64,000 nucleotides of DNA from Oscillatoriaceae cyanobacterium Prado104 (lineage in GTDB: Bacteria > Cyanobacteriota > Cyanobacteriia > Cyanobacteriales > Microcoleaceae), in assembly GCA_025454405.1 (NCBI GenBank), contig JALOON010000008.1, positions 1 through 64,000 of the forward strand. Reading direction: 5' to 3'. The notes beneath the pieces are model-generated. The model worked only from the letters and a program-made list of their open reading frames with translations. It had not been told where the DNA came from and ran no database searches. This document shows positions 44,745 to 53,936 of the stretch, piece by piece. A program made the position numbers and the translations under genes. Each line of letters opens with the position of its first letter. The first letter of the stretch is position 1.

Positions 44745-45038
44745 CCTAGGATGTGTTTTCAAAGTTTTAGATCCCCCCCGACCCCCCTTAAAAAGGGGGG
44801 AGAAAGTCTCTCAAAGTCTCCCTGTTTAAAAGCTAAGTCCCCCTGTTTAAGGGGGGAGAAAGTCTCTCAAAGTCCCCCTTTGTAAGGGGGATTTAGGGGG
44901 ATCGGATCTGATGGAGTAGGGAGAAAGCCTCTCAAAGTCCCCCTGTTTAACGGGAGAGAAAGTCTCTCAAAGTCCCCCTTTGTAAGGGGGATTTAGGGGG
45001 ATCGGATCTGATGGAGTAGTTTGAAAACACGCCCTAAG
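44745..45038. mobile_element. MITE-like element carrying GATCCCCC repeats
   Basis: The left boundary reads CCTAGGATGTGTTTTCAAA and the right, reverse-complemented, CTTAGGGCGTGTTTTCAAA, a 19-bp inverted repeat with four mismatches. Inside lie at least three GTCCCCCTGTTTAA...AAAGTCTCTCAAAG units and two copies of GGGGGATCGGATCTGATGGAG. No open frame is present. It is probably a non-autonomous element into which, or together with which, the repeat units have expanded. Confidence 0.6.
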
Positions 45039-45237
45039 AGGACGGCTTTACAAGGAGCGGGCTAGACAGTGAAGCAAAAAAACATTACGGCGATCGCGCC
45101 GCTAAAGTAGAGTTTTAATATAATTTGCAATCTATTTTAAACAAATTAACTGGGAAATAGCAGACAACTAACCATTAAAAATTATTAAATATTTGGCGTA
45201 AATCCTGAGTTCGATCGCGACTGCTGAATTTTACAAT

Positions 45238-45744
45238 TTAACTCGCTGCGGGGACGCACTCATGCAAGAAATCGAGCAGCAAGCGGTTGAAACATTCTGG
45301 ATTGTCTAAATTCGCTGCGTGTCCCGCATGGGGAATTACTCGATACTGGCAGTTTGGTTCGCGATTTGCCCAGACGGCTGCAATCTTTTGAATATTTCCT
45401 GTCATGTCGCGATCGCCGTGAGTTAATAATAAAGGTTGCGCGATCCGATATCCGGGTTCGCAGTGCAAAATTTGAGTTAATTCAGCCATCACCGCAATGA
45501 AATCCTGCTTTGATATGCGATCGAATACCCCAGCCAAATACGATCGAGCCCGAACATCGATCGCGCTTGCTTCAACCATTTGCCGCTTCAGCAAACCCCA
45601 CGGATAGAGTTTGAGTAGCGGGATAGCAATTTGAGTTTGCCATGTTTCCAGCCGCGAAAGTTGGAGCGTGTTGCAAGTACAACCCAGCATAACTAATGCT
45701 TGAACGCGATCGGGATAATAAAATACTAATTCCTGATGGATTCC
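45238..45744 (-). pseudogene. 5'-truncated alpha/beta hydrolase
   Basis: The 150-codon frame from 45690 encodes only the cap and C-terminal part of an alpha/beta hydrolase (LLLTHGDRDMTGN with the acid, IPHAGHAANLDNPE with the histidine). The frame is homologous slightly further up (HQELVFYYPDRVQALV, to about 45738), then stops making sense next to the end of the neighbouring gene. The nucleophile elbow and about 100 N-terminal residues are missing, so it cannot be a working enzyme. The break point lies about 10-15 bp from the stop of the trypco1 gene. Confidence 0.8.
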
Positions 45745-45752
45745 GTACTTAT

Positions 45753-46166
45753 CTATTCTAGTTCAGTTTCCAGTGGATTAGGAAACGAACACTCTACTGT
45801 AATTTTGAGATTACTTTCTGCTGTTCCTTTTGTTACGTAGGGAATGCCTGTTTCACCGCCAATTTTGATGCCGAATTCTAGAGTAACTTTATCTACGTTA
45901 GCGATCGCAACCTGTTTAAACGCATTTAAGGTGTAATTGGTATAAGCGCGAATTGTACTTTGAATCGCCTGAAAATTTTTCACCGCTTGCTTTTGCATCG
46001 CAGAAGGACTCAACTCCCCTTTGCCACTCAGTCCCTCTTCTTCCTCTTCCTCTGTAGGTTCTGTTGTAGGTTCTGTAACTTTAATTGGGGCGGTTGTGAC
46101 ATCCTCTGTGGCTTCAATCCAAATAATTGTACCGTCATCCAGCTCGATCGGTGTAATCTCGGTCAT
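45753..46166 (-). CDS. Trypsin-co-occurring domain (trypco1, CU044_2847) protein
   Basis: A 137-residue small protein. The start MTEITPIELDDGTIIWIEATE, an acidic Thr/Glu-rich linker (about 28-45) and the C-terminal beta-rich domain VTLEFGIKIGGETGIPYVTKG are features of the trypsin-co-occurring domain 1 family, found next to trypsin-like proteases and STAND ATPases in predicted conflict/signalling loci. ATG 46166 is chosen because the family begins at this Met. The truncated STAND ATPase on the other side of the IS630 element suggests the remains of such a locus. No protease gene is left here. Confidence 0.8.
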   Translation of the reverse strand: MTEITPIELDDGTIIWIEATEDVTTAPIKVTEPTTEPTEEEEEEGLSGKGELSPSAMQKQAVKNFQAIQSTIRAYTNYTLNAFKQVAIANVDKVTLEFGIKIGGETGIPYVTKGTAESNLKITVECSFPNPLETELE

Positions 46167-46317
46167 GGGTAAACTCCGCGAAGTGCAAGTAATCAATAAT
46201 TCCCAGCACTCAGTAATTCTATCCGGAAGAATAAGTATAAATTCTGTATCGGTAAGTAATATATTTGAGACAGAAGACTTGTTGCTATGAGCCGAGACGC
46301 CCTGGTAGTTGGGATTA

Positions 46318-47474
46318 ATACCAATTTCCTAAAGTCCTGCTACAGATAGGGCGTCTAAAATGAATTCCCATCCCGTCAAAGAAGCAACAACTTCTTTCGT
46401 CAATTTTTCTAACTCTTTTTGCACTGCTGTTCTCAACTCTTCTATGCGATCGAATCTCAACCATTTCAATTGTTCTTTTACATATCCCCACAGTCTTTCT
46501 ATAGGGTTTACTTCCGGACTGTAGGCGGGTTGAAACAGTAAAATAACATTGTCTGGTATGCTGAGATTTAAGGAGTTATGGAATCCACCATTGTCTAATT
46601 GAATTATATGTAAATCCTCCGGGTACTCAGTAGCGAATAGCTCGAGAAATTTTTCAAAACACACAGTGTCTAAATTAGTAAACTCATAAAAAAAACTGTC
46701 TCCTGTTAGCGGTTCTACTGCGCCATACAGCCACAAATAAGTAAAGTCCCATTGCACTTTTCCTTGCGGTTTGATTCCTGTGCTGGTTAACTTTCTTCTT
46801 TGAATCGTATGCAATCCCATCCGACTTTCATCTTGACTCCAATATCGCACTTTTTTCCATTGCTTTAAGAAACTATCACTTTGACTCAGACTGGCTTTGA
46901 TTAAGGTTGGCAGTTTTTTTTAAACTCTTCGGGTGCTCCTATTTTTTGTTTTTCACTCACGGGACGCGGCACTTTTAATTTTCCTTTTAGCCGATATCTT
47001 GCCCATTGATGTGCTGTCCGATATGCTATGGGAATATCGCAACAGCTTGTCAACCATTGGTGTACTTCTTTGTAACTACTGAATCCTTCTGGATCGCTCA
47101 ATTCTTTTTCGAGCTTCTCGATGGTTTTTGCATTCATAATTTTGGGTCTTCCCGAGCGAGCTTTCTGGGATAATAATTCTGCGATCCCTCCTGCTCGGTA
47201 GCTAGACAACCATCTCTGTATTGTAGTACGATGTTTCCCTAGCCTTACAGCAGCCGACAATACACTATCTACCATTTGGGTTTGAAGCCAATACAGAACT
47301 TGCAGTTTTTCTCTTGCCACAGCATCTTTCTCGCTGCGCATCATCTCTTTAAGTTCTGCTGCGGTTTCCCGAATCTCAATTTTGACTACTCCTGACATTT
47401 TTCTCCTGATATTTGGGTACTAACTTACATATCTACCACTTACTAAGTGTAGCATAACTTTATGAAATTGGTAT
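46318..47474 (-). mobile_element. IS630-family insertion sequence, complete ends
   Basis: The element is 1157 bp. The ends read ATACCAATTTCCTAAAGT (left) and, reverse-complemented, ATACCAATTTCATAAAGT (right), continuing as TGCTACA on both sides, about 27 bp with few mismatches. TA target duplications are at 46316-46317 and 47475-47476. One transposase, in two frames, fills it. Removing the element joins GSWD to YTKLGKVMGTLSQR, in frame with the downstream STAND fragment. Confidence 0.92.
46329..47398 (-). CDS. IS630 transposase in two frames with a -1 slip site
   Basis: The first frame (47398-46901, 165 residues) carries the helix-turn-helix region (RLGKHRTTIQRWLSSYRAGG, SGRPKI); the second (46850-46329, 173 residues) carries the DDE catalytic part (WSQDESRMGL, IIQLDNGGFH, SPEVNPIERLWG). 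The first ends at EEFKKNCQP, at a run of eight A's (46921-46914). A -1 shift there gives EFKKKLPTLIKASL and runs directly into the second frame, restoring one protein of about 355 residues. All three catalytic acids appear intact. Programmed frameshifting is known in the IS630 family; a recent indel is the alternative. Confidence 0.85.
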
Positions 47475-47492
47475 TACACCAAACTGGGTAAG

Positions 47493-49049
47493 GTGATGGG
47501 GACGCTTAGCCAACGTGCGAATGAGGTGTATGACTCGTTTTCTGAAACACAACAAGGAGCAGCGCAGCATATTTTTCTCTCGCTAACTCAGTTGGGAGAA
47601 GGCACGGAAGACACCCGCAGGCGAGTGTTGAAACCGGATTTAGTTAATGAGCGCTATTCTGAGCAACTCATTGATGAAGTAGTTCAGAAATTAGCAGATG
47701 AGAAACTAATTGTTACCAGCGAAATGGTAGAAAAGGGTAGCGCATCTGGGCGAGTTGCCGTAGTTGATGTTGCCCATGAAGCGTTGATCCGCCAGTGGCC
47801 TTTGTTACGCCAGTGGGTTGATGAGAATCGGGATATTCTCAGACAGAAACGCAAGATTGAAGCGGTAGCTGAAGAATGGCGAGAGAGGGGGAAAGCAAAG
47901 GATTATTTGCTTCAGGGAAAGCAACTGACAGATGCGACGACATTTCAAAAGCAACAAGCTGGAAAGCTGACGATATCTAACTTGGCTCAAGACTTTATTC
48001 AGAAAAGCCTACGGCATAGGCGAAATAATCGTCTCAAGTTTGTTGGATTGGGTTTGATTGTTCCCGTCGGTTTATCCGTATTTGTGGGAGTTGTTGCTGC
48101 CAGAGAGATTGCGAAACAGATTAAGATAGAACAACTTCGGGCAACTATAAAAAATCTGAAGGATAGTTCACCAAGAATCTCGGCTCTTGAAGAGCTGGTA
48201 AAGCTCGGTGCAAGCGTACCTAATATCGACCTCAGCGGTGTCAACCTCAGTGGTGCCAACCTCAGCGGTGCCAACCTCAGCCGTGCCAAGCTCAGCGGTG
48301 CCAATCTCAGCCGTGCCGACCTCAGCCGTGCCATTCTCAACGATGCCGACCTCAGCGGTGCCAATCTCAGCCGTGCCAAGCTCAGCGGTGCCAATCTCAG
48401 CCGTGCCAACCTCAACCGTGTTCTTAGCGATGCCACCCTCAACGATGCCAACCTCAGTCGTATCAACCTCAAGGGTGCTGACCTCAGAGGTACAAACTTC
48501 AGCGGTACAAACTTCGGCGGTGCCGACTTCAGCGGTGCCGACCTCAGCGGTGCCGACCTCAGCGGTGCCACCATCGGCGGTACCAACCTCAGCGGTGCCG
48601 ACCTCAGCGGTGCCGACCTCAGCGGTGCCACCCTCAAGGAGGCAAACCTCAGCAGTGCCGATTTCAGCGGTGTCAAGCTCATCGGTGCCGATTTCAGCGG
48701 TGCCAAACTCAGCGGTGCCAAACTCAGTCGTGCCAATCTCAGCAGTGCCAAACTCATCAGTACCGACCTCATCGGTGCCAACCTCAGCGATGCTAACCTC
48801 ATCGGTGCCGATTTCAGCGGTGCCAACGTCATCGGTGCCAACCTCAGCGATGCTAACCTCCTCAGTACCGACCTCATCGGTGCCAACCTCAGCTGCATTG
48901 AGTTCAACGGTAAACGCTACTGTGCCGACTTCAGGCGTGCCAAAAACCTGACTCTTAAGCAAGTTAAATCTGCCAAAAACTGGCAGCAAGCAACATACGA
49001 TGAAGATTTTCGTAAAAAGCTAGGCTTGGAAGTCAAAAGTCAAAAGTAA
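47493..49049 (+). pseudogene. C-terminal part of a STAND ATPase with pentapeptide repeats
   Basis: 518 residues remain. The first 190 match the C-terminal regulatory part of nSTAND1-type ATPases (YTKLGKVMGTLSQRA, LGEGTEDTRRRV, VDVAHEALIRQWPLLRQW, ENRDILRQKRK); the P-loop NTPase and any effector domain are absent. One membrane helix follows (about 185-203, LIVPVGLSVFVGVVAA), then about 45 A(N/D)LSG-type pentapeptide repeats (about 243-468) forming a right-handed beta-helix. Coding homology begins at the IS630 right end and continues four residues beyond the left end, so the IS entered the gene. It could still be expressed from GTG 47493. Confidence 0.8.
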
Positions 49050-49168
49050 AAGTCAAAAATATGGAATAGTAAGAGCGATCGCCCAAATAATCCAGGCTCT
49101 ATTTTGAGTGCGATCGCACTTGTTATGCAGACGGAAATCCGATCTATCGCCCTGACAATTTCATCAAA

Positions 49169-49396
49169 TTATTGACTTTCCGACTGCCGCGCCTCCAGCC
49201 AAGCCAGCAAATCCTCCCCAGTAGTAAAATCCAACAGCGCCTCACTCAAATCTTCGAGTACGGGTAAAGGAAGATTGGCCAAACGCTGGCGCATTTCCTC
49301 AGACAATTCCTGTCGTAACCGACGGGTTAATTGTCGGACAATCAGCGCGCAGGCAGAAGCCTGCCGCCCTTGCTGCAATTTCATATCAGACATCAC
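49169..49396 (-). pseudogene. C-terminal DUF4351 fragment of an Rpn-family protein
   Basis: The 75-residue frame (GRQASACALIVRQLTRRLRQELSEEM...LPVLEDLSEALLDF...LLAWLEARQ) is the DUF4351 tail of cyanobacterial Rpn/PDDEXK transposase-like nucleases. The nuclease part that should precede it is missing; instead the sequence is leucine-rich-repeat code on the opposite strand. It is therefore a broken gene. Confidence 0.8.
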
Positions 49397-49614
49397 ACCA
49401 TTGCAATCTCTGACTAATTTAACTAAGCTGTATCTGCGCTACAATTATTTAATATCAGACCTCACAGCCCTGAAAAATCTGACTAATTTGAATGAGTTGT
49501 GTTTAGAAAACGTTGTATTTATAAAGCAATAAAATATCCGACATTATACCATTGAAAAATCTGACTAATTTGAGTAAGTTGTATCTAGAAAACACTCAAA
49601 TATCTAGTTTTTAG
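49382..49614 (+). pseudogene. Remnant of a leucine-rich-repeat protein
   Basis: The plus strand encodes ISDITPLQSLTNLTKLYL, then ISDLTALKNLTNLNELCLE, a frame change near 49530, then ISDIIPLKNLTNLSKLYLE and ISSF-stop. These are internalin-type LRR units of 22-24 residues. The start is lost against the Rpn fragment, and a frameshift separates the repeats. Confidence 0.8.
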
Positions 49615-49638
49615 GGTGCGCACTGCGCACCTTACTGC

Positions 49639-49929
49639 TCATGTTTGTATTTGATTTGCTTGCTGGAATCGCTCTAAAATTTGGTTGACGAAGTTTTCGC
49701 CATCAATTGGGGGAGTATGGGTAGAGGCTTCAATGGCTGCGTCAATTTTAGTTCTAACGCACTCGATCCACTCGGGAGCGAGCTCGCAATCTGATTCTGT
49801 TGTCGCAGCTTGAGTTTCCCGATAATGGGTGCTTTGAATAATAGCAGATAGCGTTTTGAGTAGTTCGAGTTGCTCTGCAAAAGACAGGGAACTAGCCAGT
49901 TCGATCGCTTGTTGAAGTTGTGAAGTCAT
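49639..49929 (-). CDS. Small helical protein, possible orphan antitoxin
   Basis: A 96-residue soluble protein starting MTSQLQQAIELASSLSFAEQLELLKTL, a helical pattern resembling the N-terminus of several cyanobacterial antitoxin-like proteins, with a hydrophilic C-terminal half. No toxin gene follows; 49.6 kb instead carries a GGTGCGCA-c-TGCGCACC palindrome (49615-49631), also present at 52520-52536. I do not recognise a defined family. Confidence 0.55.
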   Translation of the reverse strand: MTSQLQQAIELASSLSFAEQLELLKTLSAIIQSTHYRETQAATTESDCELAPEWIECVRTKIDAAIEASTHTPPIDGENFVNQILERFQQANQIQT

Positions 49930-49975
49930 CGTAAGTCCTCCTTGTTTTATTTTATACTATTTGGCATTGATGTTT

Positions 49976-50869
49976 TCACCACGGTGTACCGATCGGCTGA
50001 ATATCTCTGGCCGAACTGCCAATGTGAGCTAATAATAGTTCTACTTCATTGTTTTGTACGCCCAGCAATGCCCATTGCAGCCACACAATGCCTGCTCGAA
50101 ATCGCGCTCGATCGATTAATTTCTCAACTCCTGAATAGTATTTCGACATTCGCTTTAAAACCGCTTCGCCGTGATTGTCTAATAACGCTGCAAAATCGAT
50201 CGCCGGATCGCCCGTTCCTGCCGTGCCAAAATCAATTATTCCGCTAAGACATTGCCGATCGCGATCGAATAAAATGTGATAGCACCCTAAATCGCCGTGA
50301 ATCAAAACCGTGGATGTATCGAGATTTAAAGTTCCGTTTATCAATGGTTCAAAATGTTCGATTACCCAAGTACGTTGGTGTTTCCAAAGATGGGGAAACA
50401 GAATTTGCTCGACTCGATCGTAAAGTTCGATCGCGTCTTCTCGACTGCATTGGGCAAGGGAAGGGGGAATGTTGAAATCTGCGATCGCATTGCTGGGAAT
50501 TGAATGCAGTTGCTGGTAAAATCCCCCTAATTGTTCGATAACTTTTTCCTGAATTCGGGTATCTAATCCGAGCAACAGATTCCGCGAAAGTGCCTCGCCT
50601 CGGATAAATGGATAACTCACAAAATCATCTGCTACACAGTCTAAATGTGGAATCGGTAGCTCGATAAATTGCCGGGCAAGTTGCAGGATTTCGATCTCAT
50701 TTTTTAGGTGTTTCTTTGCCCATTCAGTTTTTGGAAACCGACAAACGAGCTGTCGATCGACAATAACCACATCATTATTCATGCCGTCTTGGTTCAATTC
50801 CAAGTTTTCCAAAGCAAGATGGGGATAGGCAGTGCGAATTTTCTCAAGATAGCGATCGGCAATCATCAT
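49976..50869 (-). CDS. Aminoglycoside phosphotransferase-family kinase
   Basis: A 297-residue APH/choline-kinase fold phosphotransferase. Catalytic loop VLIHGDLGCYHILFD (Asp near 194) and the metal motif GIIDFGTAGTGDPAIDFA are clear, as is the N-terminal strand VVIVDRQLVCRFPKTEWAKKHLKNE with the ATP-binding lysine. The substrate may be an aminoglycoside, macrolide or a cell metabolite; most environmental members are not resistance enzymes. It is apart from its neighbours. Confidence 0.88.
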   Translation of the reverse strand: MMIADRYLEKIRTAYPHLALENLELNQDGMNNDVVIVDRQLVCRFPKTEWAKKHLKNEIEILQLARQFIELPIPHLDCVADDFVSYPFIRGEALSRNLLLGLDTRIQEKVIEQLGGFYQQLHSIPSNAIADFNIPPSLAQCSREDAIELYDRVEQILFPHLWKHQRTWVIEHFEPLINGTLNLDTSTVLIHGDLGCYHILFDRDRQCLSGIIDFGTAGTGDPAIDFAALLDNHGEAVLKRMSKYYSGVEKLIDRARFRAGIVWLQWALLGVQNNEVELLLAHIGSSARDIQPIGTPW

Positions 50870-50966
50870 TTTTTGTGTAATTACAACTATTTAAAGGGTT
50901 AATCTTTCCAAAAAATCAATCGAGCGATAGATGAACATACCTTGCTAAAGAATAATTTGTCGGTGG

Positions 50967-51965
50967 TTAGTTAGCGCTATTATAACGTACTTTTCCAACA
51001 ACTTGACGGATGGCATCAATGACTAATTCTGGCTCGTCTAGTTGAATGATATGCCCGCTGCTGGGAGTAACAATTTGAACGCCTTGAGGAGACTCATTTG
51101 CTAGTTCCGCGTGCAATTCTTGCATTGTTTGAAGTAGTTCTGCTGTCGCACCGAAGTCTGGCTTTCCAGAAGACAATACGATTAAAGGAATGTCAGGAAA
51201 TGGTTTTGTGCTGCGCGCCCCTACAACCTGTTCGATACTGACTGGAAAAGCCACCGATTCTTGCCCCAGGGCTTGCCAAAACTTTGTTTGAGCGTAAATA
51301 GATTTAGCAGCAGGCTGCAGGGCGATCGGCAGTTTCTGAAATAAATCACCCGCTAAAGGTAAAATATCGCAGGCAACAAGCAAGCGAAATAAACCGATTC
51401 GTGCCGCAATCGGCAATAAGTGAATTGCCACCCAATCGAATCTTTTGTTTAATTTTACCATCGGTGGCGGCAGCCGCTCAAAGATGCTTTCATGGGTAAC
51501 ATCAACTAATATCATTCCAGCAACTTCTGCGGGGTATTGATAAGCAAAAAAGCGGCTGAATAAACCGCTCAAAGACATTCCGACTAAGACATAGGGCGGT
51601 GCAATTCCTGCTGCTTGTAAAAGTTCTCGCAACTCATTAATAATTTGTGCGGCAGTGCGCGGTTGCGAACTTAAATCGCTCCAGCCATACCCCGCGCGAT
51701 CGTAGGTTAAGATGGTAGTAAATTTAGCAACTTCAGGCTGTACGAGTTGCCAATCGAGATGTGTTGCCCCCTGCCCGCTATCTACAACAACTGCTGGATA
51801 GCCTTCACCCATAATTTGATAGTGCAATGTAGTGCCATTGACTTCGATCGAATTTCCCGGCGGTGGAAATTTACTGCGATCGCGACTGGTAGCAAATGCT
51901 TGATAAGTTGCTCCCAATCCGATAGCTGCTATTAATATCCCAACCAGTGCAACAAACCAGCTCAT
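50967..51965 (-). CDS. Alpha/beta hydrolase with N-terminal membrane anchor
   Basis: A 332-residue hydrolase. A hydrophobic segment at residues 4-26 (WFVALVGILIAAIGLGA) anchors it. The core shows VVDSGQGATHLDW, YDRAGYGWSD, the nucleophile elbow GMSLSGLFSRFF (Ser near 142), an acid in VLSSGKPDFG-region and SSGHIIQLDEPE with the catalytic histidine. Substrate unknown. It is in a minus-strand group with the SRPBCC and LysE genes but with sizeable gaps. Confidence 0.88.
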   Translation of the reverse strand: MSWFVALVGILIAAIGLGATYQAFATSRDRSKFPPPGNSIEVNGTTLHYQIMGEGYPAVVVDSGQGATHLDWQLVQPEVAKFTTILTYDRAGYGWSDLSSQPRTAAQIINELRELLQAAGIAPPYVLVGMSLSGLFSRFFAYQYPAEVAGMILVDVTHESIFERLPPPMVKLNKRFDWVAIHLLPIAARIGLFRLLVACDILPLAGDLFQKLPIALQPAAKSIYAQTKFWQALGQESVAFPVSIEQVVGARSTKPFPDIPLIVLSSGKPDFGATAELLQTMQELHAELANESPQGVQIVTPSSGHIIQLDEPELVIDAIRQVVGKVRYNSAN

Positions 51966-52016
51966 TTCACTTCATCCATAAAGTTTTAACGCATTTGAAA
52001 TTGAATCGGGGAAATA

Positions 52017-52445
52017 TTACTTTTGTTCGGCATATTTCTTGAGGTTCGACAGCAAAAAATCCCAAACATTGAGCATTTGCAGGTACATTGTTTCTGACTT
52101 CAAGTTTTTGTGTTCCAGCTCCAGGTTTGTGCTATTGTCAGTTTCATGGAGCGTATAACAAATAGTTAAATAGTTTTCTGGCACTCTAGCAGTACGGTGA
52201 TTGTCACTCCAGTAGCTGTACTGAAATTTTTCATGAGGCAATAAGATTTCAATTGTTCCGAAATCGGTAAAATCTTGGTCTCCATTGCTGCCCTTGAGAA
52301 TAATCTCGCTACCAACTTGCCAAGTCGATCGCACTTCTTGCAGCGGGTAATATTGGACGATCTTATCGGAGTTAGTCAGCGCATCAAACACAACACTTGG
52401 CGGCGCATCGATCGAGATTTGTTTGTGGATTGAAAATGCTGTCAT
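52017..52445 (-). CDS. SRPBCC (AHSA1-type) ligand-binding protein
   Basis: A 142-residue protein with the START-like helix-grip fold of the Aha1-C/AHSA1 group: KQISIDAPPSVVFDALTNSDKIVQYYP at the start, then LPHEKFQYSYWSD and a C-terminal long helix (LQMLNVWDFLLSNLKKYAEQ). These proteins bind hydrophobic ligands; role here is unknown. It starts 132 bp after the LysE gene on the same strand. Confidence 0.88.
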   Translation of the reverse strand: MTAFSIHKQISIDAPPSVVFDALTNSDKIVQYYPLQEVRSTWQVGSEIILKGSNGDQDFTDFGTIEILLPHEKFQYSYWSDNHRTARVPENYLTICYTLHETDNSTNLELEHKNLKSETMYLQMLNVWDFLLSNLKKYAEQK

Positions 52446-52577
52446 AATTAGTCTCTATTTGACTTAAAGCTGTTCTGAAAATTGTGAATTATGGACTGAC
52501 GTACTTAATTTATCTGTAGGGTGCGCATTGCGCACCTTACTATCTGTATTAATCGCGGTCAATCGAACAAGAGATAA

Positions 52578-53189
52578 CTAAGGTTTTGCTATCAAAAATA
52601 TTCCCACCGCGATCGTAATGCAGCCAGCAGCAATATTGATGCCTTTTCTTATTTTAGAACTAATGAGCAATCTCGCTCGATCGGCCCCGAGTGCGTAACC
52701 CAGTTTTACACCACCTACAGATACTATAGCAGTTACTATGATAATGATAATATCAAAATAAGATATTTTGGAAAGATCGAGAAAAGCTGGAAAAAATCCG
52801 AGATAGAATAGAGTTGCTTTTTGGTCGCCCAATGTAATAAACAGTCCAGTTAAAAAACTAGACAGCCAAGAGGATTTAACAACTTCCTCCGCTTCCACAT
52901 CCTGTAATTTTGACCTGCACAGCCCGATTCCCAGCCAGATTAAATAAGCCCCGCCGATGTATTTGATGAGGAAAAATAAGCTACCCATCTTTTCCGCAAG
53001 CAGCGACAAACCTAAAATAGCTATCAGAATGAAAATGATGTCACCAACTACTATTCCTAGAGTGGTGAAAACACCGTGAATGAATCCAAATGCGGCCGAT
53101 CGAGTGGAGACAGCCAATACGCTGATACTGGGAATAGCAGCCAAAACTGTCATCGCACAGAACAATGCTACAATACTGCTAAAATTCAT
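52578..53189 (-). CDS. LysE-family amino acid exporter
   Basis: A 203-residue membrane protein with six helices. The first helix and loop (MTVLAAIPSISVLAVSTRSAAFGFIHGVFTTLGIVVGD) and the LGDQKATLFYLGFFPAFLD segment are typical of the LysE/RhtB family. It exports an amino acid or related compound. It is divergent from the secreted protein gene at 53247. Confidence 0.9.
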   Translation of the reverse strand: MNFSSIVALFCAMTVLAAIPSISVLAVSTRSAAFGFIHGVFTTLGIVVGDIIFILIAILGLSLLAEKMGSLFFLIKYIGGAYLIWLGIGLCRSKLQDVEAEEVVKSSWLSSFLTGLFITLGDQKATLFYLGFFPAFLDLSKISYFDIIIIIVTAIVSVGGVKLGYALGADRARLLISSKIRKGINIAAGCITIAVGIFLIAKP

Positions 53190-53246
53190 ATTGCTAACTA
53201 CTTTTTTTGCTATAACAGGTGTAGATTTTTTAGCTGATAAAAGTCA

Positions 53247-53936
53247 ATGAAACTCAAGTCTATTAGCTGGCATTGCCTGTTTTTGAGCGCGATCGCCCTT
53301 TCCCTTGAATTGACAGTTTGCAGTCGCCTTTCTGTTTCGGCACAAGAACTACCTACTTTAGCAAAAAATATGTCCTATGCCGCAGCGAGGGCGCGCTTGC
53401 AAGATGCGGGATGGCAAGCTGCTTACAATTATTACTCCCCCGGCCGAATTGCAGCCTTAAATGCGATCGAAAAATATATTATCACCAAATTTGGGTTTGC
53501 AGAACTGGTCGCTTGTCCGGCAACGGAACGGGGATTGTGTTATTTTAAGTTTGTCACGGCTGAGGGAAAAACTTTAACTATTGCAACAACTAATAATAGC
53601 GCCGGAAAACAACCCTCGATCGCCCGTTGGGAGGTAAAACCTGCAAAATTTAAGCTTTCTCAACCCCTACCAATGTTGCGTCAGGATCGACCCTATTCTG
53701 AGGTGAGAAAAGCTTTAATTAATGCCGGGTGGCAACCAGTTTCCGACTCTGATTTATCGCCCTCCGATCGCGATCGTGCCGATCGATCTGGGTATCCAGA
53801 ATTGCAAGCCTGTAGCGGTACGGGTTTGGGATTTTGTAGCTTTATCTTTAGTGCAGCCAACGGTCAAAAACTCCGAGTAATAACGGCCGGACAAAATTCG
53901 ACACTTTATGGGTGGTCGATCGAAACAGGAAGGTAA
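53247..53936 (+). CDS. Secreted protein with a duplicated Cys-pair domain
   Basis: A 229-residue protein with a signal peptide (about 1-32, cleavage after VSA). The mature part is an internal duplication: LPTLAKNMSYAAARARLQDAGWQAAYN...ELVACPATERGLCYFKFV and LPMLRQDRPYSEVRKALINAGWQPVSD...ELQACSGTGLGFCSFIF. Each unit has a C-X7-C pair, probably a disulfide, and the helix Y..VR..L..AGW. I know this only as a conserved cyanobacterial domain of unknown function. Location would be periplasm or lumen. Confidence 0.82.
   Translation: MKLKSISWHCLFLSAIALSLELTVCSRLSVSAQELPTLAKNMSYAAARARLQDAGWQAAYNYYSPGRIAALNAIEKYIITKFGFAELVACPATERGLCYFKFVTAEGKTLTIATTNNSAGKQPSIARWEVKPAKFKLSQPLPMLRQDRPYSEVRKALINAGWQPVSDSDLSPSDRDRADRSGYPELQACSGTGLGFCSFIFSAANGQKLRVITAGQNSTLYGWSIETGR

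Noticed and set aside
47999-48989. Long open frames on both strands over the pentapeptide repeats (302, 273 and 247 codons)
   Set aside because: They are shadows of the periodic ACCTCAGCGGTGCC repeat: a 15-bp period keeps stops out of all frames. The A(N/D)LSG frame is the real one.
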